Shown here: piece by piece, positions 1 to 9,209 of the stretch | Layout: every line of letters begins with the position of its first letter | How positions within the stretch are numbered: the stretch's first letter is position 1 | Assembly: GCA_937890745.1 (NCBI GenBank) | Contig: CALADH010000041.1 | Location: 1 to 33,730, forward strand | From: Scybalocola_A sp900557175 | GTDB taxonomy: Bacteria; Bacillota; Clostridia; Lachnospirales; Lachnospiraceae | Length of the DNA stretch: 33,730 bases | Direction: 5' to 3' | The notes under the pieces: generated by a model | Told to the model about the DNA's origin: nothing | Seen by the model: only the letters and a program-made list of their open reading frames with translations | The model's database searches: none | Made by a program: the position numbers and the translations under genes

Positions 1-53
1 CACAAATCTTATATCAGTTTTTATAGTTTACACAAAACTTGAAACGGTCTCAA

Positions 54-1628
54 TTATAGTTTGCCTTTGAATTTTGATTTTAAAACTTTGCTGGCAAAGC
101 GGGCGGCGTTAAACGGCTGACCTTTTTTATAGCGTTTACCGTCAAGAAATACGCCGCAAAGTTTGATATCTTTAATAGCTTCTTTTGGAATTTCCAAAAT
201 ATTTTTATCAAGAACAACAAAGTTTGCTTTTTTTCCGGCGCTCAGACTTCCGTAGAGGTTGTCGTCGCCTGCACTTTTTGCAGCCCACAGGGTGTATGTC
301 TTAAGTGCCTCAAGCGGTGTCAGTGACTGTGCCTGATCGGGGTGATTGCAGGCGGCGTAAATGCCGTAAAGCGGATCGGGAACTGTACAAGGGCCGTCGC
401 TTCCTGAGGTGACAAGAAGTCCGTGATCAACCATAGAACGCAGCGGCAAAATCTGTTTTGCACGCGCACCGAGGATTTTAGTCAGGTAGCTTTCCGGTTC
501 TTCCCTCCAGTGGAGAAAGGCCGGCTGTACGGCAATGGTGATATGCATTTTTGCGGCCTTTTTGATGGCGGCTTCAGACATTAAATCACCGTGGATTAAA
601 ATGTGGCGGACATCTTCCTGCGGATAGTCGTTGTAGGCGGCTTCAAAGCCGGCAAGCGCCTGTTCGACGGCGGCGTCCCCAATCGCATGCATGGCAATCT
701 GAAGTCCCGCGCGGTTGGCGCTGATACAGAAGTTATCGACTTCTTCCTGTGAATAGGCAAGAAAGCCTTTATTATCAGGATTGTTTGTATAACCGTCTTT
801 GAGGGCGGCGTCCTCCGAGCCGAAGCAGCCGTCAAGGGCAAGTCGGAAACAGCCGCCGATGTGCTTCATTTTGCGGCGGAGTACCTTCTGCGTGTCCATT
901 GTCTGGAAAAATACTGTAAATTTTTGCGGCAGCGCCGAGCAAATCATATTGATAGTGTCGATGTCAATATCATTTTTATAGCCGACGCCCTCCACGCTGT
1001 GAATATAGCCGATACCGCGCCCGGCCAAAGTATCGGCCGCCTCATACATACCTTTTAAAAGGGTAACCGGTGAAATCTTTTCGGTAATAAAATTAACAGC
1101 CTTATAAAAGGCATTCTGATAAAGCCAGCCTGTTTTAGCATCGAAGCCGTCGTCTTTTGTTACTTCCGGCGGAAAAGCATGAATAAGTGCTGAATTTGCC
1201 ACGGCGGCATGACCGTCGTATTTGACAATTAAAAGCGGTATCGAAACCATTTTGTCAAGGTCATCTCTCTCCGGCAGCCGTTTTTCTGAAACAGTGTGGG
1301 CGCTGCAGCCATAAGCCGGGAAGAAGGCAGCATCAGGATGGCTGTCCGTATAGTCATTTAAAATTTTACCCATTTCTTCAAAATTTTTAGCGCCGCGCAC
1401 ATCGGCTGTTGTTGCGAAAAGGGCGTAGCTTTCAAAATGAATATGCGTATCAGAGAAAGCCGGAACAACGCACCGGCCGTTTAAGTTGATACGCTTTGCG
1501 CTAGAAAACCGTTCCGGAATCGTATTTCCGGTAAAAACAATCCTGTCCCCGTCTGTCACGAGAACTGAAAAAATACGGTTGTGCGCCTCGCAGGAAATAA
1601 AAGTGCCGTTGTAATAAACAGTTGCCAT
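54..1628 (-). CDS. YtcJ-type metal-dependent amidohydrolase
   Basis: A 524-residue protein of the Amidohydrolase_3 (YtcJ-like) family, probably a cytoplasmic hydrolase acting on amide or related C-N bonds; the substrate cannot be told from sequence. The N-terminal beta-sandwich part (about residues 1-55) is followed by the metal-binding DTHIH motif (H62 and H64), a central MHAIGDAA segment with a further metal-ligand histidine, and a late SGSDGP motif carrying the barrel-end aspartate. The C-terminal part returns to the composite domain (GSLSAGKKANFVVLD), as expected for a complete enzyme. No signal peptide is seen. The start is supported by GGAGGG on the minus strand about 5-10 bases upstream. 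It is a single-gene unit, divergent from the MutS-like gene. Family is confident, substrate unknown. Confidence 0.9.
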   Translation of the reverse strand: MATVYYNGTFISCEAHNRIFSVLVTDGDRIVFTGNTIPERFSSAKRINLNGRCVVPAFSDTHIHFESYALFATTADVRGAKNFEEMGKILNDYTDSHPDAAFFPAYGCSAHTVSEKRLPERDDLDKMVSIPLLIVKYDGHAAVANSALIHAFPPEVTKDDGFDAKTGWLYQNAFYKAVNFITEKISPVTLLKGMYEAADTLAGRGIGYIHSVEGVGYKNDIDIDTINMICSALPQKFTVFFQTMDTQKVLRRKMKHIGGCFRLALDGCFGSEDAALKDGYTNNPDNKGFLAYSQEEVDNFCISANRAGLQIAMHAIGDAAVEQALAGFEAAYNDYPQEDVRHILIHGDLMSEAAIKKAAKMHITIAVQPAFLHWREEPESYLTKILGARAKQILPLRSMVDHGLLVTSGSDGPCTVPDPLYGIYAACNHPDQAQSLTPLEALKTYTLWAAKSAGDDNLYGSLSAGKKANFVVLDKNILEIPKEAIKDIKLCGVFLDGKRYKKGQPFNAARFASKVLKSKFKGKL

Positions 1629-1663
1629 AATAACCCTCCATTCCGTGTTACATTCATACTTCC

Positions 1664-1692
1664 ATTATAAAACGCCGATTCCCCTTTTACAA
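1664..1692 (-). promoter_or_regulatory. Promoter of the amidohydrolase gene
   Basis: On the minus strand, TTGTAA (1692-1687) and a perfect TATAAT (1669-1664) are separated by 17 bases, as for a vegetative sigma-A promoter. The start codon follows about 35 bases downstream with GGAGGG as ribosome binding site. The -35 box matches consensus at four of six positions. Confidence 0.6.
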
Positions 1693-1703
1693 TCGCTTTT
1701 TGC

Positions 1704-1733
1704 TTGTGGCGGTCTGTATTTATGTGTTATACT
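1704..1733 (+). promoter_or_regulatory. Promoter of the MutS-like gene and downstream run
   Basis: TTGTGG (1704-1709) and TATACT (1728-1733) are 18 bases apart, and the -10 is preceded by TGT, giving an extended -10 (TGnTATACT). It lies about 50 bases before the first gene of the long plus-strand run and back to back with the amidohydrolase promoter. Confidence 0.5.
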
Positions 1734-1782
1734 ATTTATACCTTTGGTTTAAAACAAAAATGGAAAGGCAGGCGGTTCGGAA

Positions 1783-3477
1783 ATGGAAAATTGGCCGGTG
1801 ATTGCTGCGGTTGCGGCTGTTATAGGTCTGATTATTTTTAAGACGATTTATGATAAGGTGACGATAAAGCGGCGGATGCGAAGTTATTTTAAGAAGATAT
1901 ACGGCAAGGTGCCGGAGAATAATTATGAGAGTGGAAGATACGAGTATATTGATTATTACTTTAAACATAAGACGCATCAAAATGATGTCATTGATGATAT
2001 TACATGGAATGACCTTGAGATGGAGGATATTTACAAATTACTGAATCAGACATCGACAGGCATCGGTGAGGAGTATCTTTATGCGGCGCTTCGGGAGCCT
2101 TTTTATGAAGCGGAGCCTCTGAGAAAAAGAGATGCGGTGATAAGCTGGTTTGAAGGACATGAGGATGAGCGGATTTTGGTACAGACAAGCTTAAAACGAC
2201 TCGGCAAGATGAAAAACATGGGTGTTTATCAGTATCTTGCCTATCTGAAAGAGGCGCCCCGCCATAATCCACTGCCGAATGTTGTGCTCTGTCTCGGCCT
2301 TTTGACGTCGATTGTGCTGACTATTATTGCGCCGATGAAGTTTTTGGGACTGTTACTCTTGTTTGTTGCTGTCAACATGATTGTTTATTTTACTTATAAA
2401 AATAAATCGTTTTTTGATAACTTTTCTTATATGTCGGGCATTAGTTATTGCGCGCAGACAATTGCACAGATGGATATTCCGGTGCTTAAAGATGAAAACA
2501 GCCAGCTTTTGGAAATTTTAAAGCCGTTTCGCCGAATGAGCCGTTTTGGCTGGCTTTTTGTCAGCGGTTCACAGATGGGCGGTACGCTTTTAGATTTGTT
2601 TATGGACTATGTGAAAATGATGTTTCACATTGATGTCATTTTATTTGATTTTGTACTTCATACAGTCAAAAAGAATGAAGCCGGGCTTGATCGGATGATG
2701 GCTTATATCGGCGAGCTTGATATGGATATTGCAGTGGCGTCTTACAGAGCGATGATGGATGGCCACTGGTGCCGTCCGGTATTTGAGACGCCGCGGGCAA
2801 ATCAGGATGAGCGGCCGCTTTGCTATGATGCCGGCGGTATTTGCCATCCGCTCATTCATGAGCCGGTCGTCAATGATATTCATACAAAGCGAAGTGTTCT
2901 TTTAACAGGCTCCAATGCATCGGGAAAATCGACATTTCTGAAAACCGTGGCGATTAACACGATTATGGGACAGACAATAAATACAGTGCTTGCGGATGCA
3001 TACAGGGCTGATTTTTTCAGAGTTTATTCTTCAATGGCGCTCAGGGATAATTTGAGCGGCGGCGAAAGCTATTTTATTGTGGAAATCAAGTCATTGAAGC
3101 GCATTGTAGAGGCGGCCGGAAAAAAGGTGCCGATGCTTTGCTTTGTCGACGAGGTGCTCCGGGGAACAAATACGATTGAGCGTATCGCGGCTTCGGCTCA
3201 AATTTTAGACGCCCTCGGACGTATGAATGACATATGCTTTGCAGCAACGCATGATATTGAGCTGACACAGCTGCTTAAAAATGAGTGGGATAATTATCAT
3301 TTTCAGGAAAAAGTGGAAAATAATCAGGTGATTTTTGATTATAAGCTTTATAAAGGCCGTGCAGTATCAAGAAATGCCATTAAGCTTCTTGGTATTATTG
3401 GTTTTGAGAATGAATTGATTGACCGTGCCGCAAAAATGGCGGCTGATTTTGAGCTGTGCGGCCAGTGGCGGATGTAA
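1783..3477 (+). CDS. Membrane-anchored MutS-family ATPase
   Basis: A 564-residue protein with a MutS-type C-terminal ATPase: Walker A GSNASGKST (about residues 376-384), a DNLSGGESYF segment near 420-430 and Walker B LCFVDEVLRGTNT near 452-465. It starts with a hydrophobic helix (about 5-20) followed by basic residues, and has a hydrophobic double helix at about 165-205. The N-terminal mismatch-recognition domain with the Phe-x-Glu motif is missing, so it is not a classical MutS1. Its length fits the membrane-associated MutS-related proteins common in Firmicutes, whose function is unknown. It is not MutS2, because no Smr domain is seen. It leads the plus-strand run and ends 14 bases before rnhA. 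ATPase class is confident; cellular role is open. Confidence 0.85.
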   Translation: MENWPVIAAVAAVIGLIIFKTIYDKVTIKRRMRSYFKKIYGKVPENNYESGRYEYIDYYFKHKTHQNDVIDDITWNDLEMEDIYKLLNQTSTGIGEEYLYAALREPFYEAEPLRKRDAVISWFEGHEDERILVQTSLKRLGKMKNMGVYQYLAYLKEAPRHNPLPNVVLCLGLLTSIVLTIIAPMKFLGLLLLFVAVNMIVYFTYKNKSFFDNFSYMSGISYCAQTIAQMDIPVLKDENSQLLEILKPFRRMSRFGWLFVSGSQMGGTLLDLFMDYVKMMFHIDVILFDFVLHTVKKNEAGLDRMMAYIGELDMDIAVASYRAMMDGHWCRPVFETPRANQDERPLCYDAGGICHPLIHEPVVNDIHTKRSVLLTGSNASGKSTFLKTVAINTIMGQTINTVLADAYRADFFRVYSSMALRDNLSGGESYFIVEIKSLKRIVEAAGKKVPMLCFVDEVLRGTNTIERIAASAQILDALGRMNDICFAATHDIELTQLLKNEWDNYHFQEKVENNQVIFDYKLYKGRAVSRNAIKLLGIIGFENELIDRAAKMAADFELCGQWRM

Positions 3478-3491
3478 GGAGGAATTTAAAA

Positions 3492-3986
3492 ATGATGTTT
3501 GTAAAAATATATACGGATGGCTCGGCAAGAGGCAACCCGGACGGTCCGGGCGGTTATGGCGCTGTGCTTGAATATACAGATACGAAAGGGCAGCTTCATG
3601 TGAAGGAACTGTCGGCCGGATACAAAAAGACGACAAATAACAGGATGGAGCTGATGGCGGCTATCCGTGCGCTTGAGGCGCTGAATCGTCCGTGTGTTGT
3701 GGAGCTGTATTCGGATTCCCAATATATGATTAAGGCGTTTAATGAACACTGGATTGACGGCTGGATTAAAAAAGGCTGGAAGCGGGGCAAGAATGAACCT
3801 GTGAAAAATGTGGACTTGTGGCAGCGGCTTTTAAAGGCAAAGGCGCCCCATCAGGTGACTTTTATATGGGTGAAGGGCCATGACGGCCATCCGCAGAATG
3901 AGCGGTGCGATACGCTTGCGACAACGGCAGCCGACGGCAGCAATCTGCTGGATGATAAAATTTTGAGTTTGACGGAGGATTTATGA
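3492..3986 (+). CDS. rnhA: Ribonuclease HI
   Basis: RNase HI cleaves the RNA strand of RNA-DNA hybrids in the cytoplasm. The catalytic DEDD set is visible as D9 (YTDGS), E53 (NRMEL), D75 (YSDSQY) and D140 (ERCDTLA), with the accessory histidine H130 in WVKGHDGHPQNE. A basic-aromatic handle (WIKKGWKRGKN, about 91-101) matches the substrate-binding loop of bacterial RNase HI. The start was placed at 3492 because AAGGAGG ends nine bases before it; an in-frame ATG at 3456 lies inside the preceding gene without a good site. The length of 164 residues is normal. It overlaps the next gene by ATGA, which suggests translational coupling. Confidence 0.96.
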   Translation: MMFVKIYTDGSARGNPDGPGGYGAVLEYTDTKGQLHVKELSAGYKKTTNNRMELMAAIRALEALNRPCVVELYSDSQYMIKAFNEHWIDGWIKKGWKRGKNEPVKNVDLWQRLLKAKAPHQVTFIWVKGHDGHPQNERCDTLATTAADGSNLLDDKILSLTEDL

Positions 3987-5290
3987 TAAAATTACCTGAG
4001 AAATTTATAGAAACGATGAAAACACTCCTCGGTGATGAGTATGAGGCATTTTTGGCAAGTTACAATAAGCCGGTGTACAGCGGCGTCCGTGTCAATACGT
4101 TAAAAATAAGCCCAAAAGACTATCTGGCGCTTACCGGCGAGGACTTAGAGCCTGTGGCATGGAATGAGAACGGCTTTTATTGTGAGTCGGCAAAGAAGTA
4201 TTCAAGAAATCCGCTCTATTATGCGGGACTTTATTATATACAGGAACCGAGCGCTATGATGCCTGCCGGAATGCTTCCGGTGGAAGCAGGAGATAAGGTG
4301 CTTGATATGTGTGCGGCGCCCGGCGGAAAAAGTACGGCGCTTGCGGCTAAGCTTAACGGCACCGGGCTTTTGGTGAGCAACGATATCAGCTATTCGAGGG
4401 CTAAGGCGCTGCTTAAAAATATTGAGGCTTTCGGTGTAACAAACAGTCTTGTGATTAGTGAGGATCCTAAAAATCTTGTCGGCCGGTTTTCGGAGTTTTT
4501 TGATAAAATTTTAATTGATGCCCCTTGTTCGGGCGAAGGGATGTTTCACAAAAAGCCGTCTATGACAGAAAGCTGGGAAAGAAGCGGGCCTGAAGTTTAC
4601 AGTGAGATTCAAAGAGCGATTACCGGCTATGGGGCGCAGATGCTAAAGCCGGGCGGCTATATGGTATTTTCAACGTGTACATTTTCACCGCTGGAGGATG
4701 AAGGCACAGTAGCATTTTTCCTTGAAAATCATCCTGAATTTGAACTTGTGAAGGAGGTCAGACTTTGGCCTCACAAAGTCAAGGGCGAGGGCCATTATGT
4801 GACGCTGCTTCGTAAAAAGGGTGCTTGTGAGCATGATTTTAAAGTGGCTTATAAGTGCAAAAAAACGGCAAAGCTTGATGGCTTTTACAAGTTTTTAAAA
4901 GAGGCCGCTATTACGAAAACTTTTGATGAGGAAAGAATCGAAGTACAAAAAGACCATGTTTATTATATGCCGGAAACGATGGTTGATACGAGCGGGCTTC
5001 GCGTGCTTCGGGCCGGTCTGTATCTCGGCAACCTGAAAAAGGATAGATTTGAGCCGAGCGGTTCTTTTGGCGTTGCACTTAAAAAAGAAGACTGCGGTCA
5101 TATTATTGATTTGGATTACAGGGCGCCGGAGGCCGTCAAGTATTTAAAATGCGAGACGCTTGAGGTTGACGAAAGCCTTGAAAACGGCTGGTATCTTGTC
5201 TGTGTCAATGGCTATCCGTTAGGCTGGGGTAAGTTAAACCGCGGCACGCTTAAAAATAAATATCCGGCAGGATGGCGGTGGCAGTCATGA
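3983..5290 (+). CDS. RsmF-type rRNA (cytosine-C5) methyltransferase
   Basis: A 435-residue SAM-dependent RNA m5C methyltransferase of the NOL1/NOP2/Sun family, probably acting on 16S rRNA. SAM-binding motif I is DMCAAPGGKST (108-118). Motif IV IDAPCSGEGMF carries C182, and motif VI FSTCTFSP carries C232, the cysteine pair expected for release and nucleophilic attack. The region after residue 290 matches the RsmF C-terminal domains, including a PUA-like tail. ATGA overlaps join it to rnhA at the start and to the pseudouridine synthase at the end. Assignment to the family is firm; the exact modified cytidine is an inference. Confidence 0.93.
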   Translation: MIKLPEKFIETMKTLLGDEYEAFLASYNKPVYSGVRVNTLKISPKDYLALTGEDLEPVAWNENGFYCESAKKYSRNPLYYAGLYYIQEPSAMMPAGMLPVEAGDKVLDMCAAPGGKSTALAAKLNGTGLLVSNDISYSRAKALLKNIEAFGVTNSLVISEDPKNLVGRFSEFFDKILIDAPCSGEGMFHKKPSMTESWERSGPEVYSEIQRAITGYGAQMLKPGGYMVFSTCTFSPLEDEGTVAFFLENHPEFELVKEVRLWPHKVKGEGHYVTLLRKKGACEHDFKVAYKCKKTAKLDGFYKFLKEAAITKTFDEERIEVQKDHVYYMPETMVDTSGLRVLRAGLYLGNLKKDRFEPSGSFGVALKKEDCGHIIDLDYRAPEAVKYLKCETLEVDESLENGWYLVCVNGYPLGWGKLNRGTLKNKYPAGWRWQS

Positions 5291-6045
5291 TGCGCCTTGA
5301 TAAGTTTTTGGCAGATATGGGCGTTGGTACGCGCAGTGAGGTGAAAAAGCTCATTAAAGGCGGCCGTGTCAGCGTCGACGGTGCGGTTATTAAAAATGAG
5401 GGCTTTAAAGTGAGTGAAGCAATGACTGTGACTTGCTGCGGCAAGGACATTTCCTATGTGAAGGAAGAATATTATATGCTTCATAAGCCGTCAGACGTTG
5501 TTTCAGCGACAGAAGACAGAAAAGATAAGACAGTGCTCGATTTAATTGCTTCAAAGCGCCGCAAGGATTTGTTTCCGGTCGGACGGCTTGATAAGGACAC
5601 AGAGGGGCTTCTTCTCATTACAAATGACGGAGCCCTTGCCCACCGTCTTTTATCGCCGAAAAGCCATGTGCCAAAGGTTTATTACGCAAAGGTTTTGGGC
5701 GAGGTGACCGGTGAAGATATTTTAAAATTTGCCGATGGACTGACAATCAGTAATGATTTTGAGGCGCTTCCGGCAGAGCTTGAAGTTTTATCGGTGCAAA
5801 AAGAAGCGGACGAATGTGTCAGTGAGATTACAGTGAAGATTTATGAAGGAAAGTTTCATCAGGTAAAACGGATGTTTGAGACTGTCGGAAAGCGTGTGCT
5901 TTATTTAAAACGGCTGTCGATGGGGCCGCTTGTGCTTGATGAAAAACTGCCGTGCGGTGCGTACAGAGCACTTACAAAAGAGGAGATTGCGGCACTTTTT
6001 GAAGCCGCAGGTAAGGAAGTCAATGATGGAAAAGGAAATGTTTAA
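5287..6045 (+). CDS. RsuA/RluB-family pseudouridine synthase
   Basis: Isomerises a specific uridine of rRNA to pseudouridine. An N-terminal S4 RNA-binding domain (MRLDKFLADMGVG through about residue 60) is followed by the synthase domain with GRLDKDTEGLLLITNDG, in which D102 is the catalytic aspartate. The FHQVKRMFETVGKRVLYLKR segment is typical of the RsuA/RluB/RluE/RluF group. The start is set at 5287, where ATGATG overlaps the previous stop codon; an in-frame ATG at 5272 would add five residues and lies deeper in the upstream gene. The length of 252 residues and overall form fit RsuA (16S U516) best, but RluB or RluF type cannot be excluded. Confidence 0.93.
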   Translation: MMRLDKFLADMGVGTRSEVKKLIKGGRVSVDGAVIKNEGFKVSEAMTVTCCGKDISYVKEEYYMLHKPSDVVSATEDRKDKTVLDLIASKRRKDLFPVGRLDKDTEGLLLITNDGALAHRLLSPKSHVPKVYYAKVLGEVTGEDILKFADGLTISNDFEALPAELEVLSVQKEADECVSEITVKIYEGKFHQVKRMFETVGKRVLYLKRLSMGPLVLDEKLPCGAYRALTKEEIAALFEAAGKEVNDGKGNV

Positions 6046-6706
6046 AAATATTGAGGCCGTCATTTTTGATATGGACGGAACGCTTGTCGATTCCATGTGG
6101 ATGTGGCATGACATTGACGAGGAATATTTGCGCCGTTTTGGTTTTGAGATGCCTGAGGGACTTCAGGAGGATATCGGCGGCATCAGCATACGCCAGACAG
6201 CTGTTTATTTTAAAGAGCGGTTCGGTATTGAAGACAGTATCGAAAAGATGATTGCCGACTGGGATGATATGGCGATGGCAAAATACCGTTTTGATGTGCC
6301 GCTAAAGGATGGCGTCACAGAACTTTTGGATTTTTTATATGAGCATAAAATACGGTGTGCCGTGGCGACAAGCAGCTCTAACGCGCTGACGGAGGCTGTC
6401 ATGGAAACACACGGTATCGGTGAATATTTTGAGACGATTGTGACCGGAGAGGATATACATAACGGTAAGCCGGCACCGGATATTTATCTTGAATGCGCCG
6501 ACAGACTTTCAGTGGCACCGAATCATTGTCTTGTATTTGAAGATGTTGTTCACGGCATCAAGGCGGCAAAGGCTGCCGGCATGAATGTATGCGCTGTGGA
6601 GGATGAATTTTCGATTGAAGATACTTATAAAAAAAAGAAGCTGTCAGATTATTATATACGCAGCTTTTATGAAATATTTGATGAAACTTATGAGGATTTC
6701 AGATGA
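6023..6706 (+). CDS. HAD-superfamily phosphatase (beta-phosphoglucomutase-like)
   Basis: A 227-residue subfamily IA haloacid dehalogenase-type hydrolase or phosphomutase. Motif I is IFDMDGTLVDSM with D16 as nucleophile and D18 as acid/base. Motif II (VATSSSN), motif III (GKPAPDIYLE) and motif IV (LVFEDVVHGIKAAKAAGM) follow in order, with a helical cap between motifs I and II. Substrate is unknown; such proteins dephosphorylate sugar phosphates, nucleotides or small phosphometabolites. The start at 6023 follows AAGGA with a short spacer and overlaps the previous gene by 23 bases; 6026 is an equally possible ATG. It overlaps ygiQ by ATGA. Confidence 0.88.
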   Translation: MMEKEMFKNIEAVIFDMDGTLVDSMWMWHDIDEEYLRRFGFEMPEGLQEDIGGISIRQTAVYFKERFGIEDSIEKMIADWDDMAMAKYRFDVPLKDGVTELLDFLYEHKIRCAVATSSSNALTEAVMETHGIGEYFETIVTGEDIHNGKPAPDIYLECADRLSVAPNHCLVFEDVVHGIKAAKAAGMNVCAVEDEFSIEDTYKKKKLSDYYIRSFYEIFDETYEDFR

Positions 6707-8625
6707 GCAGAGATTTTTTACCCGTATGCAGGGAAGATATGGAAAAAAGAGGCTGGGATGCGGTCGATTTTGTCTATGTATCCGGTGATGCCTATGTGGA
6801 TCATCCGTCTTTCGGACATGCAATTATTACCCGTGTCCTTGAGGCAAACGGTTACAGAGTCGGTATGATCGCCCAGCCTGACTGGCGCAAAAAGGAGAGT
6901 ATAGCCGTTTTTGGAAAACCGCGTCTTGGCTTCTTAATCAGCGCCGGAAATATGGATTCAATGGTGAATCATTATACGGTATCAAAGAAAAGGCGTCACG
7001 ATGACTCTTATACGCCGGGCGGCGTTTATGGCAAGCGTCCGGATTATGCGACGGTCGTTTACGGCAATCTTATTCGTCAGACGTATAAGGATGTACCGGT
7101 GATTATCGGCGGCATTGAGGCGAGCCTGCGCCGTCTCGGCCATTATGATTATTGGAGCGATTCGATGAAGCGTTCGGTATTGCTTGACAGCAGCGCGGAT
7201 TTACTGCTCTATGGTATGGGCGAGCGTTCAATTGTGGAGGTCGCCGATGCATTAAACGCAGGCATTGCTGTGAAAGACATTACATTTATAGACGGCACTG
7301 TATTTAAGACAAAAAATCTTGACAGTGTGTATGATTATATACGGCTTCCGGATTATGAAGCGATTGCAAGCGATAAAAAAACGTATGCAAAGAGCTTTTA
7401 TATTCAATATACAAATACAGATCCGTTTTCGGGCAAAAGACTTGTGGAACGCTATACAGACCATGAATATGTTGTACAGAATCCGGCAGCAAAACCGCTG
7501 TCAACAAGCGAGATGGACAGAGTTTATGCATTAAATTATATGCGTACATGGCATCCGATGTATGATAAGGACGGCGGTGTGCCGGCAATTTCCGAAGTGA
7601 AGTTTAGTTTAGTCAGCAACAGAGGCTGTTTTGGCGGCTGCAGCTTTTGTGCCCTGACCTTTCATCAGGGGCGTATTATTCAGACGAGAAGCCATGAGTC
7701 GCTGCTGAAGGAGGCAGAACAGTTTCAGTGGGATTCGGATTTTAAAGGCTACATTCACGATGTGGGCGGTCCTACCGCAAATTTCCGCCATACATCATGT
7801 GAAAAGCAGCTGACAAAGGGCGTTTGTCCGAATAAGCAGTGCCTGTTTCCGAAACCGTGTGCCAATCTGACCGTAGATCATACGGATTATTTAGCGCTTC
7901 TCAGAAAATTGCGTGCCCTTCCGGGAGTGAAGAAGGTGTTTATCCGTTCCGGTATCCGTTTTGACTATCTGATGGCGGATAAGGATGATACTTTTATGCG
8001 TGAGCTTTGCCAGTATCATGTGTCCGGACAGCTTAAAGTGGCGCCGGAGCATATTTCCGATGCGGTGCTTTCTAAGATGGGCAAGCCGGAAAACAGTGTG
8101 TATCAGCGGTTTATTAAAAAATATAAACAGATCAATGATGCGCTTGGCAAGAAGCAATATCTTGTGCCGTATCTGATGTCGTCCCATCCGGGCTCGACAA
8201 TGAAAGAGGCCGTGGCACTGGCAGAATATTTAAGAGATTTGGGTTATATGCCAGAGCAGGTTCAGGACTTTTATCCGACGCCGTCAACGCTTTCGACATG
8301 TATGTATTATACGGGCTATGATCCGAGAACGATGGAAAAGGTTTATGTGCCGAAGGATCCTCACGAAAAGGCGATGCAAAGAGCACTGATCCAATACAGA
8401 AATCCAAAAAATTACGAGCTTGTCAGGGAAGCCCTTGAAAAAGCAGGACGCACGGATTTAATCGGTTATGATAAACATTGTCTTATCCGACCGGCTTATA
8501 AAGACCGGGAAAAATACGGAACACCGGGCGGACGCAGAAGTAATAAAAGTGCTGCGCCGGGACGGGGAAATACCGGAGCACGCAAGAAAAAAACGATAAG
8601 AAATGTACATAAGAAAAAAGGATGA
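6703..8625 (+). CDS. ygiQ: YgiQ-family radical SAM protein
   Basis: A 640-residue member of the YgiQ (UPF0313) radical SAM family. The [4Fe-4S]-SAM cluster motif CFGGCSFC is at C309, C313 and C316. An N-terminal B12-binding-like or Rossmann-type region (about 1-190) contains GGIEASLRRLGHYDYWSD, characteristic of YgiQ, and a C-terminal region has conserved VAPEHISDAVL and MSSHPGST segments. The tail after about 600 is rich in Lys, Arg and Gly and may bind nucleic acid. The reaction is unknown. The start at 6703 overlaps the HAD gene stop (ATGA). Its position among RNA-modifying enzymes hints at an RNA- or ribosome-related role, but this is only contextual. Confidence 0.92.
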   Translation: MSRDFLPVCREDMEKRGWDAVDFVYVSGDAYVDHPSFGHAIITRVLEANGYRVGMIAQPDWRKKESIAVFGKPRLGFLISAGNMDSMVNHYTVSKKRRHDDSYTPGGVYGKRPDYATVVYGNLIRQTYKDVPVIIGGIEASLRRLGHYDYWSDSMKRSVLLDSSADLLLYGMGERSIVEVADALNAGIAVKDITFIDGTVFKTKNLDSVYDYIRLPDYEAIASDKKTYAKSFYIQYTNTDPFSGKRLVERYTDHEYVVQNPAAKPLSTSEMDRVYALNYMRTWHPMYDKDGGVPAISEVKFSLVSNRGCFGGCSFCALTFHQGRIIQTRSHESLLKEAEQFQWDSDFKGYIHDVGGPTANFRHTSCEKQLTKGVCPNKQCLFPKPCANLTVDHTDYLALLRKLRALPGVKKVFIRSGIRFDYLMADKDDTFMRELCQYHVSGQLKVAPEHISDAVLSKMGKPENSVYQRFIKKYKQINDALGKKQYLVPYLMSSHPGSTMKEAVALAEYLRDLGYMPEQVQDFYPTPSTLSTCMYYTGYDPRTMEKVYVPKDPHEKAMQRALIQYRNPKNYELVREALEKAGRTDLIGYDKHCLIRPAYKDREKYGTPGGRRSNKSAAPGRGNTGARKKKTIRNVHKKKG

Positions 8626-8629
8626 TACG

Positions 8630-9205
8630 ATGAAACAAAAGAAGCTCCAGAAGGGAACTTACGGCTACATTGATGCATACAGACGGCGGCACCTTATCAT
8701 TTCTCTGGCATGGCTTTTTGTCGTTGCCGCGATTTTTATTATCGGTATTTTGATTTTTAAAACAAAGCTTAATTTTGCCACGCTGGCAGCGATGCTTATT
8801 ATGCTGCCGGCGGTCAAGGCATGGATTGCTTATATTGTCATGCTGCCGTATCATACGGATAAACAAAAGTATTATGAGACAGCCGTAAAGCTGATGAAAA
8901 AAAAGACGGCGGAAGTATTTTCAGACATTGTCATGACAAAATATGAGGGCTCAATGATGATATCGGTACTTGTGCTTTATGATGATAACTTTTTTGCCTA
9001 TGTACCGAAGCAGAAAAAATCCGCAAAGGATGTCAAGGCTTACCTGGACAGCCTGATTAAGGCTACCGGCGGCACATCCCGGTCGATGGTTTATGACCAT
9101 TTTGATGATTTACAAAAAATGCTTGAGCGATTAAGCAGTCAGGAGAATATGGAGGGCAAAAGGTTTCAGGCGATAAGAAAGCAGCTTTTTGTCACTTTAG
9201 TGTAG
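8630..9205 (+). CDS. Two-helix membrane protein of unknown function
   Basis: Not recognised. A 191-residue protein with a basic N-terminus (KKLQKGTYGY...RRR), two hydrophobic helices at about residues 22-42 and 48-70, and a soluble mixed alpha/beta C-terminal part of about 120 residues facing, by the positive-inside rule, the cytoplasm. No cysteine clusters, enzyme motifs or signal cleavage site are visible. The start at 8630 is supported by AAAAAGGA seven bases upstream; an upstream in-frame ATG at 8603 lies within ygiQ and lacks a site. It is four bases from ygiQ and four from the RluA-type gene, so it is surely cotranscribed with them. Confidence 0.75.
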   Translation: MKQKKLQKGTYGYIDAYRRRHLIISLAWLFVVAAIFIIGILIFKTKLNFATLAAMLIMLPAVKAWIAYIVMLPYHTDKQKYYETAVKLMKKKTAEVFSDIVMTKYEGSMMISVLVLYDDNFFAYVPKQKKSAKDVKAYLDSLIKATGGTSRSMVYDHFDDLQKMLERLSSQENMEGKRFQAIRKQLFVTLV

Positions 9206-9209
9206 GATT

